Of a stretch of DNA of 64,000 nucleotides, positions 45,464-54,493 are shown in pieces. The notes under the pieces were generated by a model. That model did not search any database and had not been told where the DNA came from. It worked only from the letters and a program-made list of their open reading frames with translations. The stretch covers positions 28,749 to 92,748 of the forward strand of contig DATKFW010000137.1 of the NCBI GenBank assembly GCA_035511075.1, written 5' to 3'. Source of the stretch: DATAUD01 sp035511075 (GTDB lineage Bacteria > Verrucomicrobiota > Verrucomicrobiia > Limisphaerales > Palsa-1400). The stretch's first letter is position 1; each line of letters begins with the position of its first letter. The position numbers were made by a program, and so were the translations under genes.

Positions 45464-46992
45464 ATCAACCGGCTGGAAAAGCGGCGGTGGCGCGTGAAAA
45501 CGGAGCGCAGGGCTGTGGACATATCATCCTGGATCGCCTGCTCTTCGCGATAGATCGCGGCTGCCTCCCTCGATGGCCGCGCGCCCTCCCCTTTGTTCAA
45601 CCTCACAAATTTCGTCGTGATGTCATTGATCTTGATGCGTTCGCCCCGATGCAATCGCCAGCACCAAAACGCCTGCAAGGCCGCGCCATAGGCCGCCCCT
45701 TCGCTCACTTTGATCGTGACAATCTCAGTGTCAAACACATCGGCCATGATCTGCCGCCACAGTTTGGACCGCGAACCGCCGCCCGTGACGCGGATCTGGC
45801 GTGGTTTGATCCCCAATTCGCAGAGGCGGCGCAATCCGTAATTCATCCCCAGGGTCACCCCCTCCATCGCCGCCCGCGCGAAGTGCCGGGCGGTGAAGTT
45901 CTTTTGATTGACTCCAAACCAGACGCCGGTGCCGTGCGGAACGTTGGGTGTGCGTTCGCCTTCCAGGTACGGCAGCAGCAGCAGTCCGCCGGATCCGGGC
46001 GGCGCCTTGGCCGCCTCGCGCTCGAACTGCTCGTGGGACATCTCGAAATCTTTCCGCACCATTTCCGTCGCCGCGGTCACGTTCATCGTGCAAAGCAGCG
46101 GCAGCCAGCGGTTGGTGGAATCGCAGAACGCGGCGATTTCTCCGCGCGGATCGATCGCCGGCCGCTCCGAGCACGCGTAGATCGTGCCGCTGGTGCCGAA
46201 ACTCGCGGTCACGACCCCCGCCGCCGTGTTGCCCGTGCCGATGGCGCCCATCATGTTGTCGCCTCCGCCCGCGCTCACCAGCACCTTCGGGCCAAGCCCC
46301 AATTCGGCCGCCGTCGAATCCTGCAAATGGCCCGCCGGCTGGTCGCTGGCGATCAACGGCGGCAATGCGGCCGCAAGCCCGGGATCGATGGCATCCAGAA
46401 CGGCTTGTGACCACCGCCTCTTTCTGACATCCAGCAGCGCCGTGCCGCTGGCGTCGCCGTATTCCATCACCTTGTTTCCAGTCAACCAGAAATTCAAGTA
46501 ATCGTGCGGCAGGAGAACAGTGGCCAGGCGTTCGAAATTTTCCGGCTCGTGCCGCTTGAGCCATAAAATCTTGGAGGCCGTGAAGCCGGGCAGCACCGCG
46601 TTGCCGATTTCCTCGATCGCGGCTTTAAGCCCGCCGAGTTTGTTCGTGATCTGGTCGCATTCGGCAGCGGTCGAGGTATCGCACCAGAGCTTGGCCGGGC
46701 GAATCACATTGCCATGTTTGTCCAGCGGCACGAAACCGTGTTGCTGCCCGCTGACACCCATTGCCATTACCTCACCGGCGGATGCGCGGGCGTTCTTGAG
46801 CGCCTCTTTGATCGCCGCGGCCGCCGCGGCGCGCCAGGTGCGCGGATGCTGTTCCTTGGCGCCGGGCGGCAAACCGGGAATCAAGCCATAAGCCCGCGAT
46901 GCCTCCCCAACGACACTGCCATCCCGTGTATTGACGACCAGGACTTTGGTTGACTGAGTGCCGCTATCGACCCCCAGGACAAGTGTGCGCAT
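45460..46992 (-). CDS. xylB: Xylulokinase (FGGY family)
   Basis: This sugar kinase of 510 residues opens TLVLGVDSGTQSTKVLVVNT, the phosphate-binding start of FGGY kinases, with VMAMGVSGQQHGFVPLD as in XylB. The catalytic Asp region is KLWCDTSTAAE. VLVSAGGGDNMMGAIGTG and the C-terminal RVTGGGSRSKLWRQIMADVF fit the family. Xylulose is the expected substrate, but with a fucosidase gene next to it a fuculose-type sugar is possible. It is preceded by a small membrane protein gene and overlaps GH95. Confidence 0.9.
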   Translation of the reverse strand: MRTLVLGVDSGTQSTKVLVVNTRDGSVVGEASRAYGLIPGLPPGAKEQHPRTWRAAAAAAIKEALKNARASAGEVMAMGVSGQQHGFVPLDKHGNVIRPAKLWCDTSTAAECDQITNKLGGLKAAIEEIGNAVLPGFTASKILWLKRHEPENFERLATVLLPHDYLNFWLTGNKVMEYGDASGTALLDVRKRRWSQAVLDAIDPGLAAALPPLIASDQPAGHLQDSTAAELGLGPKVLVSAGGGDNMMGAIGTGNTAAGVVTASFGTSGTIYACSERPAIDPRGEIAAFCDSTNRWLPLLCTMNVTAATEMVRKDFEMSHEQFEREAAKAPPGSGGLLLLPYLEGERTPNVPHGTGVWFGVNQKNFTARHFARAAMEGVTLGMNYGLRRLCELGIKPRQIRVTGGGSRSKLWRQIMADVFDTEIVTIKVSEGAAYGAALQAFWCWRLHRGERIKINDITTKFVRLNKGEGARPSREAAAIYREEQAIQDDMSTALRSVFTRHRRFSSRLI

Positions 46993-47018
46993 AAGTCGCG
47001 AAAGACCCCGCAGGCGCT

Positions 47019-47180
47019 CTAATCGTTGTCGCGCAACGCAAAACAGATCAAGGCGCCAAGCGTAATGAGCACCGAGGCGGCCTCAAGCCATTTGCTCACC
47101 AGGATCACGGCCCAGATCGAGAGCCAAACGCCGAAAATGGCGACGGCAAAAAGAATGATTTCTCCGCGACTCCGTTCCAT
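47019..47180 (-). CDS. Small membrane protein, 53 residues
   Basis: This is a short open frame from the ATG at 47180. It encodes MERSRGEIILFAVAIFGVWL and continues SIWAVILVSKWLEAASVLIT and LGALICFALRDND. Two hydrophobic helices (about 8-28 and 33-49) separated by a charged turn fit a small inner-membrane protein. It stands 26 bp upstream of xylB on the same strand and is probably part of that operon. The function is unknown. Confidence 0.6.
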   Translation of the reverse strand: MERSRGEIILFAVAIFGVWLSIWAVILVSKWLEAASVLITLGALICFALRDND

Positions 47181-47231
47181 AGAATTATTCATCCGCTTGA
47201 GAAACTATTACGAATCGCCACCGCAGGCAAG

Positions 47232-47321
47232 ATGAACTTTAACGCGACGACGACGACGAATGACTCTGTTCTGACCAACACGACCAGCCAGGCCGCCTAC
47301 TTCCGCCTCCTGGAGCCGTGA
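47232..47321 (+). pseudogene. C-terminal end of a lost secreted protein
   Basis: The plus strand reads MNFNATTTTNDSVLTNTTSQ and then AAYFRLLEP and a stop. The ending YFRLLEP is how many large secreted proteins of this phylum end (compare FYRVRSP at the end of the 62410 gene). Nothing upstream in this frame resembles the body of such a protein, so it appears to be a leftover tail. It is located in the 277-bp gap before the MFS gene, which otherwise holds only the MFS promoter region. Confidence 0.45.
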
Positions 47322-47457
47322 AATCACATTCCCGCTGGCGCCGCCGCGATTCCATGTTAAGCTGTGCGGTTGAGACATTGCGTCTCGAAACGCTCCCGCG
47401 CCAAACAGCCTCAACACAAGGCGTTACGTTCGGGCGCTGAACCTGGAATTTTGACAA

Positions 47458-48687
47458 TTGAAACTACAGAACGAACGTCTGGTGTTGCTGCTCCTTGCAG
47501 CCATCCAGTTTACCATCAACCTCGATTTCCTGATCATCCTTCCGCTGGGACCCCAATACATGCGCGTCATGCACATCACTCCGGCCCAGTTCAATTTGAT
47601 CGTGGCGGCGTACGCCATCGCGGCTGGAATCTCCGGCGTCGCGGCCGGGTTTTTCCTCGATCACTTTGATCGCAAGACCGCCCTGCTTTGGCTCTTCCTG
47701 GGATTCGCCACAGGCACGTTCCTCTGCGCGATGGCTCCAACCTACCGCCTTCTCGTTGCCGCCCGCGCCATTGCCGGCATGTTTGGCGGCGTCACCGGCG
47801 CTGTAATTCTCGCCATTGTCGGCGATGTCATTGCGGAACACCGCCGCGGCGAGGCGATGGGCCTGGTGATGTCCGCGTTCTCCGTGGCTTCGATCCTCGG
47901 GGTGCCTCTGGGGCTTGTGCTCGCTTCCGATTTCAACTGGCACGTGCCGTTCTACGCCATTGCCGGGATCAGTGTGCCGATTCTCATTGCCGTTGCCCGC
48001 TGCGTGCCCCCGCTGCGCGGGCATTTGGAACATTCCCGCGAGACGCATCCCGCCGCGCGAATGCTCGCCGTCCTAATCGAGCCAAACCATCAAATGGCCT
48101 TTCTCTTCATGGCGGTGCTCACCTGCGCCGGCTTCACCATCTTTCCGACCCTGGCCACCTATATGGTCTACAACGTGGGTTTGACCGAGAAACAACTGCC
48201 CTTCATCTATTTGACAGGCGGTCTTTGCACGCTCTTCAGCATGAACTGGATCGGACGCTGGGCCGACCGCGCCGGGAAACTCCGCGTCTTTACGATCATG
48301 TCCGTTGCCGCGTCGGTCCCCGTCATCGCCCTGACCAATCTGCCGCGTGTTCCGCTGGTGGTCGCGCTGGCGACTTCGACCCTTCTGATGATCTGCATGT
48401 CCGGCCGCTTTGTGCCGGCGATGGCGATGATGACCGCGACGGTTGAATCGCGCCATCGCGGCGGCTTCATGAGCGTCAATTCTTCTGTCCAACAATTCTC
48501 CTGCGGCCTGGCCGCCTGGATCAGCGGCGGCATCATCGGCCAGGGTCCAAATCAGGAAATTACCCACTATCCCATTGCGGGTCTCATTTCATTGGCCTGT
48601 GTGCTGACCTGCATCTGGCTGGCTCGGTTCCTTCGGGTCGCCCCCGGGGAATTGTCCGCCGCGCCGGTGTTCGCCGAATCGGTTTAA
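47458..48687 (+). CDS. MFS transporter
   Basis: This 409-residue transporter has about twelve hydrophobic segments. Major-facilitator loop motifs are visible after helix 2 (GFFLDHFDRKTALLW) and in the second half (NWIGRWADRAGKLRV). It opens QFTINLDFLIILPLGPQYMR, as in drug-efflux-like DHA1 members. The start is TTG directly following an in-frame stop at 47452, so no longer form is possible. The substrate is unknown. It lies 76 bp before the TrxR-like gene on the same strand. Confidence 0.88.
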   Translation: MKLQNERLVLLLLAAIQFTINLDFLIILPLGPQYMRVMHITPAQFNLIVAAYAIAAGISGVAAGFFLDHFDRKTALLWLFLGFATGTFLCAMAPTYRLLVAARAIAGMFGGVTGAVILAIVGDVIAEHRRGEAMGLVMSAFSVASILGVPLGLVLASDFNWHVPFYAIAGISVPILIAVARCVPPLRGHLEHSRETHPAARMLAVLIEPNHQMAFLFMAVLTCAGFTIFPTLATYMVYNVGLTEKQLPFIYLTGGLCTLFSMNWIGRWADRAGKLRVFTIMSVAASVPVIALTNLPRVPLVVALATSTLLMICMSGRFVPAMAMMTATVESRHRGGFMSVNSSVQQFSCGLAAWISGGIIGQGPNQEITHYPIAGLISLACVLTCIWLARFLRVAPGELSAAPVFAESV

Positions 48688-48762
48688 CGCCCGGTGGATG
48701 AATTACGCCTCACGAAGCAGAACTTGACCCCAATCCCGCCTGCGTGGTGTAGTTTTCCAGGC

Positions 48763-50430
48763 ATGAAGAAACCTCTGCTTAGCGTCGCGGATATGCAACG
48801 GGATGTGACGGCGTTCCCGACCCTGAACGCCGAGGAAATTGCCGCCGCCCGGGAGTGTGGAAAAACGGAGTCTTGCGAAGCCGGTAGGAGCCTGGTCGAG
48901 CCGGGACAGCGCCCGGTGGATTCCTTTGTTGTCGTCAGCGGAGCGGTGGATATCGTTGACACCTCGGGCGACGAGGAGCGTCTTCTCGTTACGCATGGCC
49001 CGGGAGCAATCATTAGCGACATCAACGCGCTCGCCGGACGGCCCGCTTTGGCGGCTTGGCGGGCAGCGCAACCCACGGAAGTCATTCGCCTCTCCATTGC
49101 CCAAACGCGGTTGCTGCTGGTGCGCTTTCCGAACCTCGGTGAAAAATGGATCGCCGCTTACATTCGCCGTCGTGAGTTGCTCAAGAATTCCGGCTTTGAG
49201 GGCCTGCGTGTCTTTGGCAATCATTCCGACCCGGCCACGCTGCGCCTCCGCGAATTCCTTTACCGCAACGGCGTGCCGCATCATTGGATCGACATCGCCG
49301 AAAACGTTAACAACACCGCGCTGCCCGCTTTGGGCGGCCAGCCGCTTCGTTTGCCCGCCGTCGTCTGGGGCCGCGACGTTCTGCTCCAGAATCCCACGGT
49401 TCCGGAGCTCGCCGTGCAGGTCGGCTTGCAGCAGCCTATTCCCGACGAAACCTTCGACACCGTGATTATTGGCAGCGGCCCCGCGGGCCTTGGCGCCGCC
49501 GTCTATGCCGCTTCTGAAGGACTGCGCACCGTCGTGCTCGATCTCATTGGGCCGGGCGGACAGGCAGGCGCCAGTTCGCGCATCGAGAATTACCCGGGCT
49601 TTCCCACCGGTCTCTCCGGTCGCGAATTGGGCCTGCGCATTTACCTCCAGGCGTTGAAATTTGGCGCGACCTTTTCGGCGCCGGTCCATGTCACCGAACT
49701 GCGCTGCCGCGACGACGGCTTGCACGACGTCGTAGCCGAAGACGGCACAACCGTGCGGACCAGGACGGTCATCATCAGCACGGGCGTTTCCTACCGCAGC
49801 CTTGCCGTGAAAGGCCTGGCCGAACTGCGCGGCTCCGGCGTTTTTTATTCCGCCACGCAAGTGGAGTCGATGCTCTGCCAGAACCGCCCCGTTCACATCA
49901 TCGGCGCGGGGAATTCCGCGGGACAGGCCGCGATGTATCTTTCGACATTTACCGAAAACGTTTCCCTGGTCGTCCGTGGGGGTAATTTGAACAAGAGCTT
50001 GTCCAGTTACCTGAGCGAGAGAGTGCTCGCAAATCCACGCATCCACGTTCTGCTGCATAATGAGCTTCGCGCGATCGAAGGCGCGGCGACGCTCGAGAAG
50101 GTGCATCTGGAATGCACCGCCACCGGCGAAATGAGCGTTCAGGAAAGCGGCGGCGTTTTCATTTTCATTGGCGCAACCCCGTGTACCGGGTTCCTCGGAG
50201 ATCACATCCGCAAAGACGAAAAAGGCTTCATCCTCACCGGGGCGGACGCCGCCGCCACAGGCGCATGGCCGCTCTCCGACCGCTTGCCATGCCCGTTGGA
50301 ATCGTCCTGCCCAGGCGTCTTCGCCGCGGGCGACTGCCGCTCGCGCACGACCAAGCGTGTGGCTTTTGCCGTCGGAGATGGAGCGCTTGCAGTGACCTGC
50401 GTCCACGATTTCCTGGGAACCTACGCATGA
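48763..50430 (+). CDS. cNMP-binding / glutaredoxin-like / thioredoxin-reductase-like fusion protein
   Basis: This encodes 555 residues. The N-terminal part (about 15-130) is a cyclic-nucleotide-binding fold: VEPGQRPVDSFVVVSGAVDI and later GPGAIISDINALAGRP. A short glutaredoxin-like domain follows (about 145-225), FGNHSDPATLRLREFLYRNG, in which the redox CxxC reads SDPA. The rest is a TrxR-type flavoprotein: IIGSGPAGLGAAVYAASEGL, GPGGQAGASSRIENYPGF and GVFAAGDCRS, but the expected CxxC site reads FYSATQVES. Both redox pairs are therefore missing. It may be a ligand-controlled NAD(P)H oxidoreductase. The ATG at 48763 fits the fold's beginning. Confidence 0.85.
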   Translation: MKKPLLSVADMQRDVTAFPTLNAEEIAAARECGKTESCEAGRSLVEPGQRPVDSFVVVSGAVDIVDTSGDEERLLVTHGPGAIISDINALAGRPALAAWRAAQPTEVIRLSIAQTRLLLVRFPNLGEKWIAAYIRRRELLKNSGFEGLRVFGNHSDPATLRLREFLYRNGVPHHWIDIAENVNNTALPALGGQPLRLPAVVWGRDVLLQNPTVPELAVQVGLQQPIPDETFDTVIIGSGPAGLGAAVYAASEGLRTVVLDLIGPGGQAGASSRIENYPGFPTGLSGRELGLRIYLQALKFGATFSAPVHVTELRCRDDGLHDVVAEDGTTVRTRTVIISTGVSYRSLAVKGLAELRGSGVFYSATQVESMLCQNRPVHIIGAGNSAGQAAMYLSTFTENVSLVVRGGNLNKSLSSYLSERVLANPRIHVLLHNELRAIEGAATLEKVHLECTATGEMSVQESGGVFIFIGATPCTGFLGDHIRKDEKGFILTGADAAATGAWPLSDRLPCPLESSCPGVFAAGDCRSRTTKRVAFAVGDGALAVTCVHDFLGTYA

Positions 50431-50510
50431 TCCCGGCATCCGTGGTTGCCAGAAGCGTGTTTATTCCGCGAACTGGAAAATGATCTTTGATGCTGTCCCC
50501 GTGACTGTTC

Positions 50511-53045
50511 CTACTGTGACTTTGCCTGCAGCGTATTCAGCATTAACTTCGCCTTTTGCAGGTTATTTAATACCATTGCGTTATAGCGAGGAAAAGATTC
50601 CTTGGTGAAGACGGTTAGTGCTTCGTTAAGAGCGCTAATCGCTTCCCGGACGAGTCCGACCGCCTCCGTTCCTTCACTCCAGCCAGCCTGGTCGCTCAAC
50701 GCAGCGCCCAAATTGTTTTGCGTCGCGGCCCAGTCCGGCGGGAACCGCTCTCGGGTCCGAACCTTGAGGGCCTCGCGATAAGCGCTCACCGATTCGCTCA
50801 GGAGCCGGACCGCCTCCGTGCCTTTACTCCAGCGAGCCTGGTCGCTCAAAGCCGCGCCCAGATTGTTTTGCGTCATGGCCCAGTCCTCCGGCAACTGCTC
50901 TCGGGTATAGAACTTAAGGGCTTCGCGAAAGGCGCTCACCGATTCGCTCAGGAGCCGGACTGCCTCCGTGCCTTTACTCGAGCGAGCCTGGTCGCTCAAC
51001 GTAGCGCCCAGATTGTGTTGCGTCATAGCCCAGTTCTGCGGCCATTGCTCCCGGGTATAGACCTTGAGGGCCTCGCGGCAGGCGCTCACCGATTCGCTCA
51101 GGAGCCGGACCGCTTCCGTTCCTTCACTGCGGTCAGCCTGGTCGCGCAGCGCAATGCCCAGATTGCTTTGCGTCCCGGCCCAGTCCTGCGGGAACTGCTC
51201 TCGGGTCCGCACCTTGAGGGCCTCGCGATAAGCGCTCACCGATTCGCTCAGGAGCCGGACCGCCTCCGTTCCTTCACTCCGACCAGCCTGGTCGCGCAAC
51301 GCATTGCCCAGATTGTTTTGCGTCATAGCCCAGTCCTGCGGCAACTGCTCTCGCGTATAGACCTTGAGAGCCTCGCGAAAGGCACTCACCGATTCGCTGA
51401 GGAGCCGAACTGCTTCCGTTCCTTCACTGCGGTCTGCCTGGTCGCTCAACGCAGCGCCCAGATTGTTTTGCGTTCCGGCCCAGTCTTGCGGCAACTGCTC
51501 TCGCGTATAGACCTTGAGGGCCTCGCGATAGGCGCTCACCGATTCGCTAAGGAGCCGGACCGTCTCCGTCCCTGCACTGCGGTCAGCCTGGTCGCTCAAC
51601 GCAATGCCTAGATTATTTTGCGCCCCGGCCCAGTCCTGCGGCGACTGCTCTCGGGTATAGACCTTGAGGGCCTCGCGACAGGCGCTCACCGATTCGCTGA
51701 GGAGCCGGACCGCTTCCGTTCCTTCACTGCGATCAGCCTGGTCGCGCAACGCAATGCCCAGATTGCTTTGCGTCCCGGCCCAGTCCTGAGGCAACTGCTC
51801 TCGGGTCCGCACCTTGAGGGCCTCGCGATAGGCGCTCACCGATTCGCTGAGGAGCCGGACCGTTTCCGTTCCTTCACTGCGCTCCGCCTGGTCCCGCAAG
51901 GCATTGCCCAGATTGTTTTGCGTCATGGCCCAGTCCTGAGGAAACTGCTCTCGGGTATGGACCTTGAGGGCTTCGCGATAGGCGTTGACCGATTCGCTCA
52001 GAAGCCGGCCCGCTTCCGTTCCTTCACTCCGACCTGCCTGGTCGCATAACGCATTGCCCAGATTGTTTTGCGTCCCGGCCCAGTCCTGAGGAAACTGCTC
52101 TCGGGTATAGACCTTGAGGGCCTCGCGATAGGCGCTAACAGACAATTTGAGGTGGTCTTTCGTCGCATCACCCTCTACACGGATTCCTAATTCCCAGTGA
52201 CAGCTTCCAATCCAGCGCTGCAGGTCCGCCCACGATTTGGAAAACTGAATAGGATCGACCTTTGCTAGTGCCTTTTCGAAATGGCCAAGAGCTTTGTCAA
52301 ATTGGCCGGCGGCGTAAAGTGCTCGCCCTGCCCGGTTTAGATCTTCGACTGCGGAGGCTATCAGCCGGGCGCTTTCGTTTCCAAGCTTCTCGGCCCGCCC
52401 CAGTTTCTCCTCCGCAGCCTGGTCGGATAGCTCAGCCGATTTCGTGAAATCGCGACCGAGGAATTCGGCCTCTGCGCGTTTGCTCAAGTCGGCGCTCTTC
52501 TGGTTTTCTGCGACCCATTCGTTGACAACCCGTTCAGCTTCTTCAGGGGTGGTGTGGAATTGCTCGGCCACTTCTCGAAACGCTGCGCGAAAATCCAACA
52601 GCGGTGCAGAACCCTTGTGCTGAGGCGCGGTTTGCTCCTGCTCATTGAGCTTCTTTAAAACGGCCTCCGCAACCTGATCTGGCAAAGACTTGCGGACCTC
52701 TTCAATCCTTTCGTTAATCTGCTCAACCTCCTTTTTGATCTCCTTCACCGGGTTTGCCCCCGAGTTCCACCACAAGAGGACGAAGACGAAGAGAGCAACT
52801 CCACCACACGCTTTGATACCGACCTTCCCCCACTTCGAGAGTTTTCCCTCTGTCGTCAGCAGCATCGTACCGGTAAAAAAATAACCGAAGAGACCGCAGA
52901 GAATCGCGCAGAGAATACCAAACGCTTGGTGCCTCTCTGGTGGAAGTTCCTTCGGCCCGAAAAGAACAATCCAGACCAAGACAACAAAGGCAACGCCGCC
53001 GAACCCCCAGGCAGCCAACCGCTGATCTCTGTCCTTTTGAGTCAC
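50511..53045 (-). CDS. Membrane protein with tandem TPR-like repeats
   Basis: This 844-residue protein has three hydrophobic helices near the N-terminus (about 12-30, 40-62 and 74-94), then a coiled coil (VKEIKKEVEQINERIEEVRK) and a helical region to about 300. Ten repeats of 50 residues follow with the pattern LLSESVSAYREALKVYTREQ and onward, plus a decayed eleventh. The repeats are of the tetratricopeptide class often seen with CHAT or NB-ARC effectors; no enzymatic domain is present. It probably presents the repeats as a cytoplasmic binding surface. No partner is known. Confidence 0.85.
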   Translation of the reverse strand: MTQKDRDQRLAAWGFGGVAFVVLVWIVLFGPKELPPERHQAFGILCAILCGLFGYFFTGTMLLTTEGKLSKWGKVGIKACGGVALFVFVLLWWNSGANPVKEIKKEVEQINERIEEVRKSLPDQVAEAVLKKLNEQEQTAPQHKGSAPLLDFRAAFREVAEQFHTTPEEAERVVNEWVAENQKSADLSKRAEAEFLGRDFTKSAELSDQAAEEKLGRAEKLGNESARLIASAVEDLNRAGRALYAAGQFDKALGHFEKALAKVDPIQFSKSWADLQRWIGSCHWELGIRVEGDATKDHLKLSVSAYREALKVYTREQFPQDWAGTQNNLGNALCDQAGRSEGTEAGRLLSESVNAYREALKVHTREQFPQDWAMTQNNLGNALRDQAERSEGTETVRLLSESVSAYREALKVRTREQLPQDWAGTQSNLGIALRDQADRSEGTEAVRLLSESVSACREALKVYTREQSPQDWAGAQNNLGIALSDQADRSAGTETVRLLSESVSAYREALKVYTREQLPQDWAGTQNNLGAALSDQADRSEGTEAVRLLSESVSAFREALKVYTREQLPQDWAMTQNNLGNALRDQAGRSEGTEAVRLLSESVSAYREALKVRTREQFPQDWAGTQSNLGIALRDQADRSEGTEAVRLLSESVSACREALKVYTREQWPQNWAMTQHNLGATLSDQARSSKGTEAVRLLSESVSAFREALKFYTREQLPEDWAMTQNNLGAALSDQARWSKGTEAVRLLSESVSAYREALKVRTRERFPPDWAATQNNLGAALSDQAGWSEGTEAVGLVREAISALNEALTVFTKESFPRYNAMVLNNLQKAKLMLNTLQAKSQ
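50650..52150 (-). repeat. Ten 150-bp tandem repeats inside the TPR gene
   Basis: The repeat period is exactly 150 bp (50 codons) with high nucleotide identity between copies, for example the CTCGGGT and GCCTGGTCGC phrases recurring at that spacing. Copies 3 and 7 (counted from the protein N-terminus) differ by one residue, pointing to duplication of a multi-copy block. These repeats can recombine, so length may vary between strains. Confidence 0.9.
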
Positions 53046-53118
53046 GCCGGAAGTATGGGCGTGATAAGGACGCCCGCAATTAAATACGACCAGACCGGCA
53101 AGCGCCGTTTCTCTCCTC

Positions 53119-53325
53119 TCAGTGTTTGCGTGGTGGCGGGGTCAACAGAGCTGCCCGCGCTTTTCCCGCAAGTCTGCGGGCGCCGTCTGCATCGGCGCAT
53201 TCGCGGGAGAGACGAACTCCGTCGGTCCCCGTCTCCTGAATTAGCGTGAACGTCTCCGAGACAAAGCCAAACTCGTGCTGCGGAATCGGCAGGCGACGTC
53301 TGTTTCGCTTCGTGGTCGTATCCAA
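53119..53325 (-). CDS. Small hypothetical protein, 68 residues
   Basis: This is a possible gene from a TTG at 53325, giving LPIPQHEFGFVSETFTLIQE and continuing GTDGVRLSRECADADGARRL. The composition looks protein-like (mixed charge, one helix-rich half), and small proteins with a FxSETFxLxxExxxDG pattern seem familiar from this phylum, but I cannot name a family. It ends 73 bp before the TPR gene on the same strand. The rest of the 475-bp gap shows nothing else. Confidence 0.35.
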   Translation of the reverse strand: MDTTTKRNRRRLPIPQHEFGFVSETFTLIQETGTDGVRLSRECADADGARRLAGKARAALLTPPPRKH

Positions 53326-53521
53326 GCGGGCCTCTGGTCAGCGGCGAAACAGCTACGGTAGCCGGACACAGTAACCCCCCTGCCGCAACGTGGCCCACAA
53401 CCCGCTGAGCGCAACTGCCAAATACATTGAAAAACCAAAGTAAGGCGCTACCCCGATTTTTCTGTGAATTGACACACGCCGGCCACGGCCTCAAATTATC
53501 TGGTGTCTGGGGAAATTCCCA

Positions 53522-54493
53522 ATGCCGGAGCTAACACACATTAAACCCACGGGCGCCGACGCATCGCTTCTTTCCAACGTCTGGAAATGGGCGGATTTCG
53601 TCAAGATTTCCCATACGGTGTTCGCTTTGCCCTTCGCCATTGCATCAATGGCCGTGGCCGCGCGCGATCAGCATGGCTGGCCCGGTTGGCGCATCTTCCT
53701 CCTCATTCTCGCCGCGATGATCTGCGCCCGCACCTGCGCGATGGCCTTCAATCGCATCGCCGACCGCGATTTCGACCGCGCCAATCCTCGCACCGCCGGA
53801 CGCCATCTGCCAACCGGCAAAATCTCCCTGGGCGCGGCATGGACATTGTGCCTGGCGGCGGCGGCCGGATTGGTCGCCGTGAGTTATTGCATCAACATGC
53901 TTTGCTTTTGGCTTTCGCCGGTGGCGCTTTTTCTTGTCTGCTTTTATTCGCTGACCAAACGATTTACCGATTTCACCCATGTATTTCTTGGTCTGGCGCT
54001 GGCCCTGGCGCCATTGGGCGCATGGATGGCGGTAACCGGAAATTTTCAACTCGCCCCCGCCGGGCACGGCTGGAGAACGATGCAATACAGCGCCGTCCTG
54101 CCGTTGTTGCTGGCGGCTGCCGTCGTATTCTGGCTCATTGGTTTCGATATTATATACGCATTGCAGGATCACGAGTTTGACCGGCGGCACGGCCTGCATT
54201 CGCTCGTGGTGCGCTGGGGCGTCAGTAACGCCCTGTCGGCCTCGACGCTCGCTCACATGATCATGTGGGGGATTCTGGTGGCGTTTGGATTTCTGGCGGG
54301 ATTTCGCTTTCCCTATTATGTGGGCCTAGTTTTTATTTTGGCCTGCCTGGCTTTGGAACACTGGCTGGCGCGCCGGCGCGGCTTGGGTTGGGTGCAGCAC
54401 GCGTTTTTTCGGCTCAACGCCCTCATCAGCTTTGTCTTTCTGGTTGTGACCCTTACCGAAATCGTGTTTCCATTCATGCGATTTAAAAGTTGA
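53522..54493 (+). CDS. mqnP: UbiA-family prenyltransferase of the futalosine menaquinone pathway
   Basis: This 323-residue membrane enzyme with eight or so helices attaches the prenyl chain. Its two Asp-rich sites are NRIADRDFDRANPRTAGRHLP and IIYALQDHEFDRRHG, as in UbiA/MqnP. It opens NVWKWADFVKISHTVFALPFA, the MqnP-type beginning. Its stop overlaps the mqnE start by 4 bases or fewer, so it belongs to the menaquinone group; without these neighbours a 4-hydroxybenzoate role would be the alternative. Confidence 0.88.
   Translation: MPELTHIKPTGADASLLSNVWKWADFVKISHTVFALPFAIASMAVAARDQHGWPGWRIFLLILAAMICARTCAMAFNRIADRDFDRANPRTAGRHLPTGKISLGAAWTLCLAAAAGLVAVSYCINMLCFWLSPVALFLVCFYSLTKRFTDFTHVFLGLALALAPLGAWMAVTGNFQLAPAGHGWRTMQYSAVLPLLLAAAVVFWLIGFDIIYALQDHEFDRRHGLHSLVVRWGVSNALSASTLAHMIMWGILVAFGFLAGFRFPYYVGLVFILACLALEHWLARRRGLGWVQHAFFRLNALISFVFLVVTLTEIVFPFMRFKS

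Noticed and set aside
50484..50525. Text with GCTGTCCCCGTGACTGTTCC, which recalls REP elements of transposase families.
   Set aside because: There is only one short copy, no palindrome of note and no transposase nearby.
50718..52049. Two long open frames on the plus strand (about 297 and 143 residues) opposite the TPR gene.
   Set aside because: They repeat with the same 150-bp period as the TPR repeats and carry no recognisable domain, so they are antisense shadows of repeated codons.
50650..52150. Regularly spaced repeats considered as a CRISPR array.
   Set aside because: The period is 150 bp with no unique spacers, and the units are in-frame coding repeats.
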